The translations under genes were made by a program, and so were the position numbers. From JAABRU01 sp964505535 (lineage in GTDB: Bacteria; Desulfobacterota; Desulfobacteria; Desulfobacterales; Desulfococcaceae): a DNA stretch of 6,753 nucleotides. Shown here piece after piece: positions 1 through 4,890 of this stretch; the stretch's first letter is position 1; each line of letters starts with the position of its first letter. The stretch is from positions 1 through 6,753 of the forward strand of contig CAZDIU010000293.1 of assembly GCA_964505535.1 (NCBI GenBank), read 5' to 3'. The notes beneath the pieces are model-generated. The model saw only the letters and a list, made by a program, of their open reading frames with translations, had not been told where the DNA came from and searched no databases.

Positions 1-416
1 GACATGGCATCGCCGAGAAAGGCAAAACCATCGGCTTTGCTGTCCATGGACAGTTTTTGGATTTCTGTCTGAATTCCCTCTGCCACCGCCCTGAGACTGC
101 CGTCAAAAACAAAAAGGGAGGCCCTGCTGTTTTCAAGGATATAGTCAACTTCCACTGCGGTCAGTTTGTGATTGACCGGAACCACTGCAGCCCCGGCTTT
201 GATCGCGCCGAAAAAGGAGAACACAAAATCAAAACTGTTCTGTCCCATAATCGCGACAAGGTCTCCCTTTTTCACGCCCAGAGACTGAAAACACGCGGCA
301 GTCTGCTCACTTTTCTCCCTAACTTCCTGAAAGGTGAATTCCCTTTCCATACTGCACAGTGCGGTTTTGTCCGGATGTCTGTGTGCATTTGCATCAACAA
401 GTTCTGCAATGTTCAT
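1..416 (-). CDS. Acyl-CoA synthetase / AMP-dependent ligase, N-terminal part (cut by window edge)
   Basis: This is the first 138 codons of an AMP-forming CoA ligase, which activates a carboxylic acid through an acyl-adenylate to acyl-CoA. The visible protein begins MNIAELVDANAHRHPDKTAL. Residues 47-104 carry the hallmark N-terminal pattern of the family: GVKKGDLVAIMGQNS, then AIKAGAAVVPVNHKLTAVEV, then an ILENSRASLFVFD strand. The ATP-binding P-loop and the substrate-defining regions lie outside the window, so chain-length preference (fatty acid, aromatic or branched acid) cannot be judged. The start is well fixed. A strong AGGAGGGG ribosome site stands just before the ATG, and the ATG overlaps the TGA of the upstream MerR gene in an ATGA arrangement, which implies translational coupling and a shared mRNA. 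By context the enzyme probably belongs to a degradative pathway controlled by that regulator; this is inference. The family assignment is secure, the substrate unknown. Confidence 0.92.
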   Translation of the reverse strand, partial: MNIAELVDANAHRHPDKTALCSMEREFTFQEVREKSEQTAACFQSLGVKKGDLVAIMGQNSFDFVFSFFGAIKAGAAVVPVNHKLTAVEVDYILENSRASLFVFDGSLRAVAEGIQTEIQKLSMDSKADGFAFLGDAM

Positions 417-850
417 TTTTTCCCCTCCTGCTGTTTCCGCCCGGTCTGATTTCTGATTTCAGCAATCCGGCGGATCAGTTTTTCCCTTGTGGCAAGAATA
501 TCCTGCTCCAAAAGTTCGAGTTCCTGTTTTCTTTCCCGGATTTCTTTGAGCTTTGCCTCTCCGTATGCCAGACTTTTTTCAATCTGCTCTGCCTCATCCG
601 GAACATTGTCAGCCATGCCGATCATCTTCGCGATTTCCTCAAGGGAAAAACCGAAGCGTTTGCCTCTGAGGATCAGCCGGAGTCTGGCCCTGTCCCCGGC
701 AGTGTAAACCCGCTGGTTTCCTGCGGTTCTTTGGGGCATAATCATGCCTTTTTCCTCATAAAAGCGGATGGTTCTGGGGCTGATGTCCAACTGCTCCGCA
801 ATCTGGGAGATGGTATAGGTACGGGAAGAGTTTTTTGGGTCACAGGTCAT
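413..850 (-). CDS. MerR-family transcriptional regulator, LiuR-like
   Basis: This is a 145-residue cytoplasmic DNA-binding regulator. Residues 11-35 form the MerR helix-turn-helix (YTISQIAEQLDISPRTIRFY, then EEKG), residues 41-50 the wing (NQRVY), and residues 51-78 the second helical pair (RLRLILRGKRFGFSLEEI). A charged coiled coil for dimerisation covers about residues 88-135. The only cysteine is C3, so the metal-sensing cysteines of MerR, CueR or ZntR are absent. The RLRLILRGKRFGFSL segment resembles, from memory, the LiuR branch, whose members control branched-chain amino acid and acyl-CoA catabolism in other proteobacteria. The ATG at 850 has an AAGAAGG ribosome site a few bases upstream. 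The TGA at 415-413 overlaps the start of the acyl-CoA synthetase gene, its likely target. A matching palindromic operator lies upstream at 983-998, so autoregulation is likely. The MerR assignment is firm; the LiuR subgroup is an informed guess. Confidence 0.93.
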   Translation of the reverse strand: MTCDPKNSSRTYTISQIAEQLDISPRTIRFYEEKGMIMPQRTAGNQRVYTAGDRARLRLILRGKRFGFSLEEIAKMIGMADNVPDEAEQIEKSLAYGEAKLKEIRERKQELELLEQDILATREKLIRRIAEIRNQTGRKQQEGKK

Positions 851-870
851 GTCCGCCTTCTTTTGCCGCT

Positions 871-900
871 TTTTTATTCCTGATACGAATCAAAAGTCAA
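871..900 (-). promoter_or_regulatory. Candidate proximal promoter of the merR-acyl-CoA synthetase operon
   Basis: Read on the minus strand, TTGACT (900-895) is followed after 18 bases by TAAAAA (876-871). This is a plausible sigma-70 pair, about 20 bases before the MerR start codon. Transcription would begin near 864 and leave a very short leader that still contains the AAGAAGG ribosome site. It competes with the distal candidate at 991-1019; sequence alone cannot say which is used. Confidence 0.35.
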
Positions 901-910
901 AAATTTTTTA

Positions 911-940
911 ATGAACAAAAACAGACTGTTATTTGTTCAT
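911..940. repeat. 30-base near-perfect palindrome upstream of merR
   Basis: The outer arms ATGAACAAA (911-919) and TTTGTTCAT (932-940) are perfect complements. The inner arms AACAG (920-924) and CTGTT (926-930) are also perfect complements around A925. The only irregularity is an extra A at 931. The whole forms a 14-bp dyad with one bulge. Its place, directly upstream of the proximal promoter candidate and downstream of the distal one, suits either an operator for a dimeric regulator or a leader-RNA hairpin. No U-tract follows on either strand, so a simple terminator is unlikely. Confidence 0.6.
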
Positions 941-982
941 GGAAGATTTGAGACTTGATTCGGATTCCCAATCGGAACATCT

Positions 983-998
983 TTTACGTTTACGTAAA
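983..998. promoter_or_regulatory. Candidate MerR/LiuR-type operator
   Basis: TTTACGT (983-989), TT, ACGTAAA (992-998) is a perfect 7-bp inverted repeat with a 2-base centre. Compact dyads of this kind are typical MerR-family sites. From memory, an ACGT-centred motif of this form has been described for LiuR-type regulators. It is the only such site in the window and lies 133 bases upstream of the LiuR-like gene, which supports autoregulation. The assignment combines sequence symmetry with remembered family knowledge; no binding has been shown. Confidence 0.6.
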
Positions 999-1019
999 GG
1001 ATCAGAAAGGCTTTGTCAA
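991..1019 (-). promoter_or_regulatory. Candidate distal promoter overlapping the operator
   Basis: On the minus strand a perfect TTGACA -35 box lies at 1019-1014. A 17-base spacer puts the -10 position at 996-991, which reads TACGTA and lies inside the operator palindrome. The -10 matches the consensus poorly, so the promoter would be weak or regulator-dependent. The overlap would let a bound MerR-type protein block or remodel the promoter. Transcripts from here would carry a leader of about 130 bases containing the 911-940 palindrome. Confidence 0.4.
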
Positions 1020-1078
1020 GCAGAAAGTGCGATATCCGTCACCAGGTCAAATTCGCTGACAAATCCGGTTCAAACGCA

Positions 1079-1095
1079 AAAAACACAGTGTTTTT
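1079..1095 (-). terminator. AT-rich hairpin downstream of the deacetylase gene
   Basis: AAAAACAC (1079-1086), A, GTGTTTTT (1088-1095) is a perfect 8-bp inverted repeat 24 bases beyond the deacetylase stop codon. In minus-strand RNA the right half ends in a run of six U. That resembles an intrinsic terminator, but the stem is GC-poor and the minimal loop would have to open, so it may be weak. Confidence 0.35.
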
Positions 1096-1118
1096 AGAAA
1101 GTTCAAGGAGGGGAATAT

Positions 1119-1961
1119 CTAAAAAAACAAATTGCCCGTGTTCTGGGGGTCTGTTTTATTCAAACGGATTTCCATTACCGGCCTTCCGATGAGTTCTGCC
1201 AATGGCAGGACAGAAAAGCCCTTTTTTTTTATACCCCGGAGAAGGCAATCTGTTTCCCGCAGCCACTGGAAAAGGCACTGCTCCGATTTTGGGGGGGTGT
1301 CATGAAGCAGAATAATGTCATCCGGCCTGACTTTGCAAAGGATTCTGGCAGCCATGCCTTTAATCCAGCGGTTTCCCCCGTCAGGAGCACGGCAACTGAA
1401 ATTTACGGTATAAAGTCCGTTTTTCTTCAGGACATCCCGGAGCCGGGAATTGGTGATGCCCACAGGCGGCCGGAAGGCGCAGGCCCGGATACCGAACCCT
1501 TCCAGTATATGACAGGTTTTTTCAATTTCCTGCCCCAGGCTGCGGATGCTTCTGAGCATGATCAGGTTGTCATGACTCCAGGTATGGTTACCCACAGAAT
1601 GCCCTGTCTCAATGATTTCCCGGATCAGTTCCGGGTATGCCTCTGCTTTTTTTCCGCATACAAAAAAGGTGGCTTTGCATCCGTGACGGGAAAGCAAACG
1701 GAGCAGCGCGGGGGTGGATATGGGATCAGGACCGTCATCAAAGGTCAGGGACACAGCTTTTTTTCCGCTGACACCCCGGCTGATGACAGGAAGAAAAAAA
1801 CTGAAACCGGGCAGAAAAGGGGCGCAGGCACAAAGCATCACAAACAAAACCAGCGGCACAGTCGCCATCAGCGGATCTGCACAGGAAAAGAGAAGAGCGG
1901 CAAACCCCGCGGCCATGCCGCTTTTTTCCGCCAAAGACAGTTTTGCGCTGCTTTCTGTCAC
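1119..1961 (-). CDS. Membrane-anchored polysaccharide deacetylase (NodB homology domain)
   Basis: This 280-residue protein belongs to the carbohydrate esterase 4 / NodB family, metal-dependent enzymes that remove acetyl or related groups from N-acetylated sugars in polysaccharide or peptidoglycan. The N-terminal 60 residues are strongly hydrophobic (about 16-29 and 32-60), which suggests one or two membrane segments and a domain anchored at the inner membrane. The NodB motifs are intact and in order: TFDDGP at 73-78 (catalytic and metal-binding aspartates D75 and D76), HTWSH at 126-130 (metal histidines), RPPVG at 164-168, the SCRAPDG region at 189-195, and LLHD at 218-221. The fourth motif varies from the usual tryptophan form, as is common in proteobacterial members. 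The start is GTG, with AGGA seven bases upstream. It stands alone between long spacers, so it is probably monocistronic. The natural substrate cannot be told from sequence. Confidence 0.9.
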   Translation of the reverse strand: MTESSAKLSLAEKSGMAAGFAALLFSCADPLMATVPLVLFVMLCACAPFLPGFSFFLPVISRGVSGKKAVSLTFDDGPDPISTPALLRLLSRHGCKATFFVCGKKAEAYPELIREIIETGHSVGNHTWSHDNLIMLRSIRSLGQEIEKTCHILEGFGIRACAFRPPVGITNSRLRDVLKKNGLYTVNFSCRAPDGGNRWIKGMAARILCKVRPDDIILLHDTPPKSEQCLFQWLRETDCLLRGIKKKGFSVLPLAELIGRPVMEIRLNKTDPQNTGNLFF

Positions 1962-1986
1962 CTCTTTTTCCTGAATTTTTGTTTAA

Positions 1987-2014
1987 ATATTAAGATGTTG
2001 GGCAATGCTGTCAT
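1987..2014 (-). promoter_or_regulatory. Candidate promoter of the deacetylase gene
   Basis: On the minus strand ATGACA (2014-2009) is followed after 16 bases by TAATAT (1992-1987), giving five of six and four of six consensus matches. Transcription would start near 1980, about 20 bases before the GTG codon, with the AGGA ribosome site inside the short leader. The -35 box lies within the edge of the palindromic repeat at 2006-2079. Confidence 0.45.
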
Positions 2015-2079
2015 ACCAGCAGAAGCCGGTATCAGCAACACTCTGAAATCAAAGGATTCCGGCTTATGCCGGAACAGCA
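2006..2079. repeat. Degenerate dispersed palindromic repeat (two-hairpin type)
   Basis: The unit is bounded by TGCTGT (2006-2011) and its complement ACAGCA (2074-2079). It contains two hairpins: ATACCAGC/GCCGGTAT (2013-2020 with 2025-2032, one mismatch, loop AGAA) and a perfect TTCCGGC/GCCGGAA (2057-2063 with 2068-2074, loop TTAT). Translated on the plus strand it gives VIPAEAGIS and, further on, DSGLCRNS. These match the spurious VIPAxAGIQ and LDSGFRRND phrases that mark a very common intergenic repeat of proteobacterial genomes. The first hairpin has diverged, so this is an aged copy. No transposase is present. Confidence 0.75.
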
Positions 2080-2512
2080 GCCAAAGAAAGTGGATCACTG
2101 ACTTTGAAAAGGTGGTGCAGGATCATTGAATATGGAATATTTTTCAGACTGGGAAGGTGTTATGATCAGCGTAACTCTCTGAGAGGAACTTTGTAAAATC
2201 ATACGGCCCGGATTGACAAAGCCAAAATCTGACAGCATCAATCTTTTGCCTGCATCATTTTTGACTTTTCAGACACGTCCGGCTCAGCGTATTCTGTGTC
2301 AGCCCCACTGGTATGCACTCTGCATGGAGATCAGCAGCACAGATTTGAATGCTCTCTCCAAAACGTATGCAGCCCCGGAACAAAAATTTCACAGGACATG
2401 AAGAAGTTATGCAGTTGAATTTCAACATGCTGATTTTTGAAAATGTGTTGAACTCAAAAAGGTCCACATAAAATCAGACAGTTAAAAAAACAACTGCACG
2501 ACTTCCCATCAT
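2080..2512. other. Gene-free spacer between the deacetylase gene and dksA
   Basis: I find no convincing gene here. Short open frames on both strands lack ribosome sites and recognisable protein patterns. The visible small-scale structure is a 13-base palindrome GTTGAATTTCAAC at 2414-2426, with a further GTTGAA at 2447-2452, and a weak hairpin beside the dksA stop at 2479-2496. A TTGACA at 2214-2219 on the plus strand has no good -10 partner. Confidence 0.5.
2479..2496 (-). terminator. Weak candidate terminator after dksA
   Basis: CAGTT (2479-2483) and AACTG (2492-2496) form a 5-bp stem about 17 bases beyond the dksA stop. In minus-strand RNA the loop contains a run of seven U after GUUG. The U-run lies in the loop rather than after the stem, so this is only a tentative 3' end signal. 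Confidence 0.25.
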
Positions 2513-2875
2513 CTACAATCCGTATGTTTTTTCATGTGCTTCAATCTTCTGTTTGCAATGAATGCAGTATCTGGCAACAGGTCTGACTTTCAGACGTTCG
2601 ACGGATATCTCCTCCTCACACATCTCGCAGATGCCGTAATGTCCCTCTTCAATGTTCTTCAATGCCTGTCGGATTTTTGCTATCAGCCTGCTCTCCCTGT
2701 CCCTCATGCGAAGGGTATAGCTCCGGGCCATGTCGTTGGAAGCATGATCCAGGGGATCAGCAGTGTCATTTGGCACAACCATCAAATCAGAAACGGTTTC
2801 TCCTGCTTTTCCCAAAAGCGTATTCAACTGTTCCTGCAACACAGCCTTAAAATATTTCAGATTCTCTTTTTCCAT
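2513..2875 (-). CDS. dksA: RNA polymerase-binding transcription factor DksA
   Basis: This 120-residue DksA/TraR-family protein enters the secondary channel of RNA polymerase. In well-studied members it acts with ppGpp to redirect transcription during starvation, especially at rRNA promoters. The N-terminal part (about 1-80) fits the coiled coil. Its tip carries the functionally required DPLDHAS motif, with D40, D43 and A45 matching the DxxDxA of Escherichia coli DksA. The C-terminal globular domain has a complete four-cysteine zinc finger: C83 and C86 in GICEMC, C104 and C107 in YCIHC. The protein is shorter than the 151-residue E. coli form mainly at the N-terminus, which is usual for short DksA types. 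The ATG has no clear Shine-Dalgarno sequence, and an in-frame TGA lies four codons upstream, so this start is forced unless translation begins later. It follows HU after a 148-base gap, possibly in the same transcription unit. Confidence 0.95.
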   Translation of the reverse strand: MEKENLKYFKAVLQEQLNTLLGKAGETVSDLMVVPNDTADPLDHASNDMARSYTLRMRDRESRLIAKIRQALKNIEEGHYGICEMCEEEISVERLKVRPVARYCIHCKQKIEAHEKTYGL

Positions 2876-2889
2876 AAGATTAAGGATTC

Positions 2890-2919
2890 ATTTTGTCAGC
2901 AGGTCGGAAAGATCATCAA
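2890..2919 (-). promoter_or_regulatory. Tentative dksA promoter giving a very short leader
   Basis: On the minus strand TTGATG (2919-2914) and CAAAAT (2895-2890) are separated by 18 bases. Each matches four of six consensus bases. If used, transcription would start near 2883, under ten bases before the dksA ATG, which would explain the absent ribosome site. The match is weak and may be chance. Confidence 0.2.
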
Positions 2920-3023
2920 AGATCACAGGAAAAAGATTTTGGACAGTTATGGGAGAAGACATAAAAACATCGTCTGCCGCGAATCCGCTGTCTGAAAATC
3001 TTTTCCGCAAAACAGTGACAGCT

Positions 3024-3293
3024 TCAGTTGACGGTTTCTTTCAGTGCTTTGCCCGGGCTGAAGCGGGGAACTTTTGCAGCTTTGATATCAATCGGTTCAC
3101 CGGTTTTGGGATTGCGGCCTTTCCGTGCTTTGCGTTCCACCACCTCAAAGGTGCCGAATCCGACCAGTGTGACCTTTTCACCGTTTTTCAGGGCAGTTGA
3201 AATGTTTTCCAGAATACTGTCCACAGCGGCCTGGGCCAGTTTTTTGGATTCCAACGCTTCAGCTACATTGTCAATGAGTTCTGTTTTGTTCAT
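3024..3293 (-). CDS. hup: HU family DNA-binding protein
   Basis: This 89-residue nucleoid protein of the HU/IHF family acts as a dimer that bends and compacts DNA. Residues 1-40 form the helical dimerisation body (MNKTELIDNVAEALESKKLA onward). Residues 41-52 hold the conserved VTLVGFGTFEVV strand pair. The DNA-gripping beta arm runs from about 53 to 75 and contains the GRNPKTGEPI motif with the intercalating proline P62. The C-terminal FSPGKALKETVN completes the fold. Length and sequence fit HU better than IHF. A longer frame begins six codons earlier, but the ATG at 3293 has AAAGGAG eight bases upstream and gives the canonical MNKTEL start, so I chose it. A perfect hairpin lies in the upstream region at 3355-3373. 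IHF-type genes often follow pheT in proteobacteria; here an HU gene lies two genes downstream. Whether it is the sole HU copy cannot be told. Confidence 0.95.
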   Translation of the reverse strand: MNKTELIDNVAEALESKKLAQAAVDSILENISTALKNGEKVTLVGFGTFEVVERKARKGRNPKTGEPIDIKAAKVPRFSPGKALKETVN

Positions 3294-3589
3294 CTGTTTC
3301 TCTCCTTTCAAGAAAGTTTATGATATCTATGAATGAAATAAGGCCGATTCTGAATGCGGACAGATTGTCCGCAGAAAATCACCTCTCCTGTGCCTGCAAA
3401 AATATGCACACTTCCATAACCGTTCGGAAACGTTGTCCTGTTCTGTCACATCTCCATTTTCCTGAGAAAATGTTTTTCCGAAAATTGTCAGATGTGCCCA
3501 TTCAGATTTCAGAGACTCGGATCTCTTTCCTGCATCTGTATTCATCAAAATCAAAAAATTATCTCTTGCACACCTGATTTCCGAACTCA
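3294..3589. other. Upstream region of the HU gene, no coding sequence supported
   Basis: This AT-rich stretch should hold the HU promoter, but I cannot place a convincing -35/-10 pair. The minus-strand hexamer TATCAT at 3326-3321 is a fair -10 without a -35 partner. The clear structures are the palindrome at 3355-3373 and a 7-bp hairpin CATTTTC-CTGA-GAAAATG at 3455-3472, followed by a short T-run on the plus strand. A 96-codon minus-strand frame (3617-3327) crosses the region, but its product looks random and it has no ribosome site. Confidence 0.45.
3355..3373. repeat. Perfect 8-bp hairpin upstream of the HU gene
   Basis: TGCGGACA (3355-3362), GAT, TGTCCGCA (3366-3373) is an exact inverted repeat about 60 bases before the HU start. 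It is GC-rich within an AT-rich region and has no U-tract on either side. It could be an operator for a dimeric regulator or a stable leader hairpin affecting HU mRNA; the sequence does not decide. Confidence 0.6.
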
Positions 3590-3688
3590 GGGTCTGTAAC
3601 AAAACAACCTGTTCCAAACTCTGAGGGTTTTCAAAACCCTCGGGGTTTTCGGACAGAAAAATTGTACAGGTTATTTCGTTACAAACCC
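3590..3688. repeat. 99-base inverted-repeat element (MITE-like or structured RNA)
   Basis: The arms are 3590-3612 and 3666-3688, 23 bases each, and 20 positions are exact complements. The pair A3589/T3689 extends them by one. The three imperfect positions (3594/3684, 3601/3677, 3605/3673) are A-C oppositions on the plus strand but G-U pairs in minus-strand RNA, so a minus-strand transcript would pair over the full 23 bp. The 53-base centre contains a second strong hairpin (3623-3641). The element has no coding capacity and no clear target-site duplication. It resembles a miniature inverted-repeat transposable element or a structured intergenic RNA. It lies between the DUF169 gene and HU. Confidence 0.7.
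3623..3649. repeat. Overlapping alternative hairpins inside the inverted-repeat element
   Basis: GAGGGTTTT (3623-3631), C, AAAACCCTC (3633-3641) form a perfect 9-bp inverted repeat. The AAAACCC segment (3633-3639) can instead pair with a second GGGTTTT at 3643-3649. The two GGGTTTT copies compete for one partner, which would give two mutually exclusive stems. A terminator role is possible, but the T-run of four is short. Confidence 0.55.
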
Positions 3689-3769
3689 TTGTATGAAAAA
3701 TCTCAGATGACCGGATTCAGGGATATCAGGATGTTTCAAGCCTTTTTGAAATCCTTTTGCTCATGGCTG

Positions 3770-4621
3770 TCAATCTGCATTTTCCGGATGTTTTTCCCAT
3801 GCAGATCGGCTTCGTGCGATCTTTTTCTTCACAACTGTGTTCCAGTTTTCCCTTGAAAGAAATGAAGATTCATAACGCGCAAGCATCTGTTCAAACATAT
3901 CACAGGGAACAGTAAAAGAAAGTTCATCATTGCGGAAGAATTTCCGCGCGGAAATGTCCCATCCGCCGATAACGGCCCTGTTTTTTCCCATTTCCCTGTA
4001 TTTCAAAGGCCATGTGCCAAGACCCGCACAGGCTGCTCCCCAGGGAGATGCCACCACTTCCGGATCATTGGTGACAAAATAGGCCAGTTGATGCAGTCCT
4101 GCCAGGGGTTCTGCACGGGTGAAAAAAGTGACAAATTCCGGCAGTTCATCCTGCCCGAACAGATCCAGTGGCTTAATCACCCAGAATTTTTTCGGAACCT
4201 GCGGGGGATCAATCTCCCTGAAGGTTCTGCCAAGGGCATCCGGTGATTCACAGTAATACTCGCCTTCCATATGACCGGGAATGCCAGATGAGACATAATG
4301 AATAATGGTTTCGGTCTGCGGTTTCATAAATCCCAGCCAGAATGCGCCGCCCGGACATCCGAAACGCTCTGCACTGAACCAGGCTGCGGTTTTTTTGCGT
4401 CTGGCCCGCCAGATATGACCCATGACACAGGAAAAATTTCCAAACACTGCTCCCCAGTCTATGGCATTGCGGGATTCCCTTTCGCAGGTGGGCAGCAGGG
4501 ACAGCTTGGGAGACAAACCTTCTGCCGGTTCCGCATCTGTATAAAAAATGCCCATAGGCATTTCATCCAGTCCCAGCCGTTCAAGAAAAGCAGGGATTTT
4601 TTCCATCATTCCCATTTTCAT
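3770..4621 (-). CDS. DUF169 family protein (COG2043), function unknown
   Basis: This 283-residue protein is recognised as DUF169 by its overall pattern. The N-terminus has LGLDEMPMGIFYTDAEP (about 16-32). A cysteine-containing core follows (C46, C65, then FGCPGGAFWLGF at 87-98 with C89). The typical C-terminal signature is WDISARKFFRNDELSFTVP (221-239). Other cysteines are C124, C198 and C240. There is no signal peptide or membrane helix, so it is probably cytoplasmic. The family is widespread in anaerobes and archaea, and its biochemical role is not established to my knowledge; the conserved cysteines suggest metal or cofactor binding, but that is a guess. The start was set at the ATG at 4621 because GGAGGTG lies just upstream. 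The frame stays open for 38 more codons, but that extension is atypical and runs through a palindromic spacer. It follows pheT on the same strand after 269 bases, probably as a separate unit. Confidence 0.88.
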   Translation of the reverse strand: MKMGMMEKIPAFLERLGLDEMPMGIFYTDAEPAEGLSPKLSLLPTCERESRNAIDWGAVFGNFSCVMGHIWRARRKKTAAWFSAERFGCPGGAFWLGFMKPQTETIIHYVSSGIPGHMEGEYYCESPDALGRTFREIDPPQVPKKFWVIKPLDLFGQDELPEFVTFFTRAEPLAGLHQLAYFVTNDPEVVASPWGAACAGLGTWPLKYREMGKNRAVIGGWDISARKFFRNDELSFTVPCDMFEQMLARYESSFLSRENWNTVVKKKIARSRSAWEKHPENAD

Positions 4622-4684
4622 CGGACACCTCCGCTTTGTTTGGAATGAACTGAAAAATAAGGAAGAAACAGGAAATGATTTCTG

Positions 4685-4755
4685 AGGAGGCTGACCGGGA
4701 CAGACAGAGAAATTCGGTCTCCCGGCGACCATCATTGAAATACGCTCAGCCTCCT
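4685..4755. repeat. Nested inverted repeats upstream of the DUF169 gene
   Basis: Outer arms AGGAGGCTGA (4685-4694) and TCAGCCTCCT (4746-4755) are perfect complements. Directly inside them CCGGGA (4695-4700) pairs with TCCCGG (4720-4725), leaving a 20-base bulge on one side. The structure starts about 63 bases before the DUF169 start and could fold in its leader RNA. Confidence 0.5.
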
Positions 4756-4771
4756 GTGGTCGTGCCGGCTT

Positions 4772-4785
4772 TACCGGTTCCGGTA
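4772..4785. repeat. Short palindrome TACCGG-TT-CCGGTA
   Basis: This is a perfect 6-bp dyad with a 2-base centre in the pheT/DUF169 spacer. Its geometry could suit a dimeric regulator, but no regulator is linked to it here. It may be just part of a structured spacer. Confidence 0.35.
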
Positions 4786-4802
4786 GTCAGAATGCAGGAT
4801 TG

Positions 4803-4826
4803 CAGGGCTGTGTTCAGACAGCCCTG
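4803..4826 (-). terminator. Candidate 3' hairpin downstream of pheT
   Basis: CAGGGCTGT (4803-4811) and ACAGCCCTG (4818-4826) form a perfect GC-rich 9-bp stem with a 6-base loop, 65 bases past the pheT stop. No U-tract follows in minus-strand RNA. It is therefore not a classical intrinsic terminator, but it could stabilise the mRNA 3' end or mark a pause site. Confidence 0.4.
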
Positions 4827-4890
4827 AATTGATACATGCTCCGGAACAGAGACAGGTCTGAAAACCCGCCCCCTGTATATATGGAACCGC

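Noticed and set aside
57..449. Plus-strand open frame of 130 codons at the left edge
   Set aside because: It is antisense to the acyl-CoA synthetase gene, whose minus-strand product matches a known family. The plus-strand product shows no family pattern.
1302..2129. Plus-strand open frame of 275 codons
   Set aside because: It is the mirror frame of the deacetylase gene, continued into the palindromic repeat. The VIPAEAGIS phrase in it is the translated repeat, not a protein signature.
2255..2467. Minus-strand 70-codon frame between dksA and the deacetylase gene
   Set aside because: It has no ribosome binding site and an unremarkable composition with no recognisable motif. It was left as non-coding.
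3455..3472. Hairpin followed by TTTTT on the plus strand, resembling a terminator
   Set aside because: The stem is AT-rich with only two G-C pairs, and no plus-strand gene ends here.
3327..3617. Minus-strand 96-codon frame upstream of HU
   Set aside because: It starts inside an arm region of the inverted-repeat element, covers the HU control region and lacks a ribosome site. The product looks random.
4622..4735. 38-codon N-terminal extension of the DUF169 protein
   Set aside because: A strong GGAGGTG stands before the ATG at 4621, and family members begin near that point. The extension overlaps palindromic spacer sequence.
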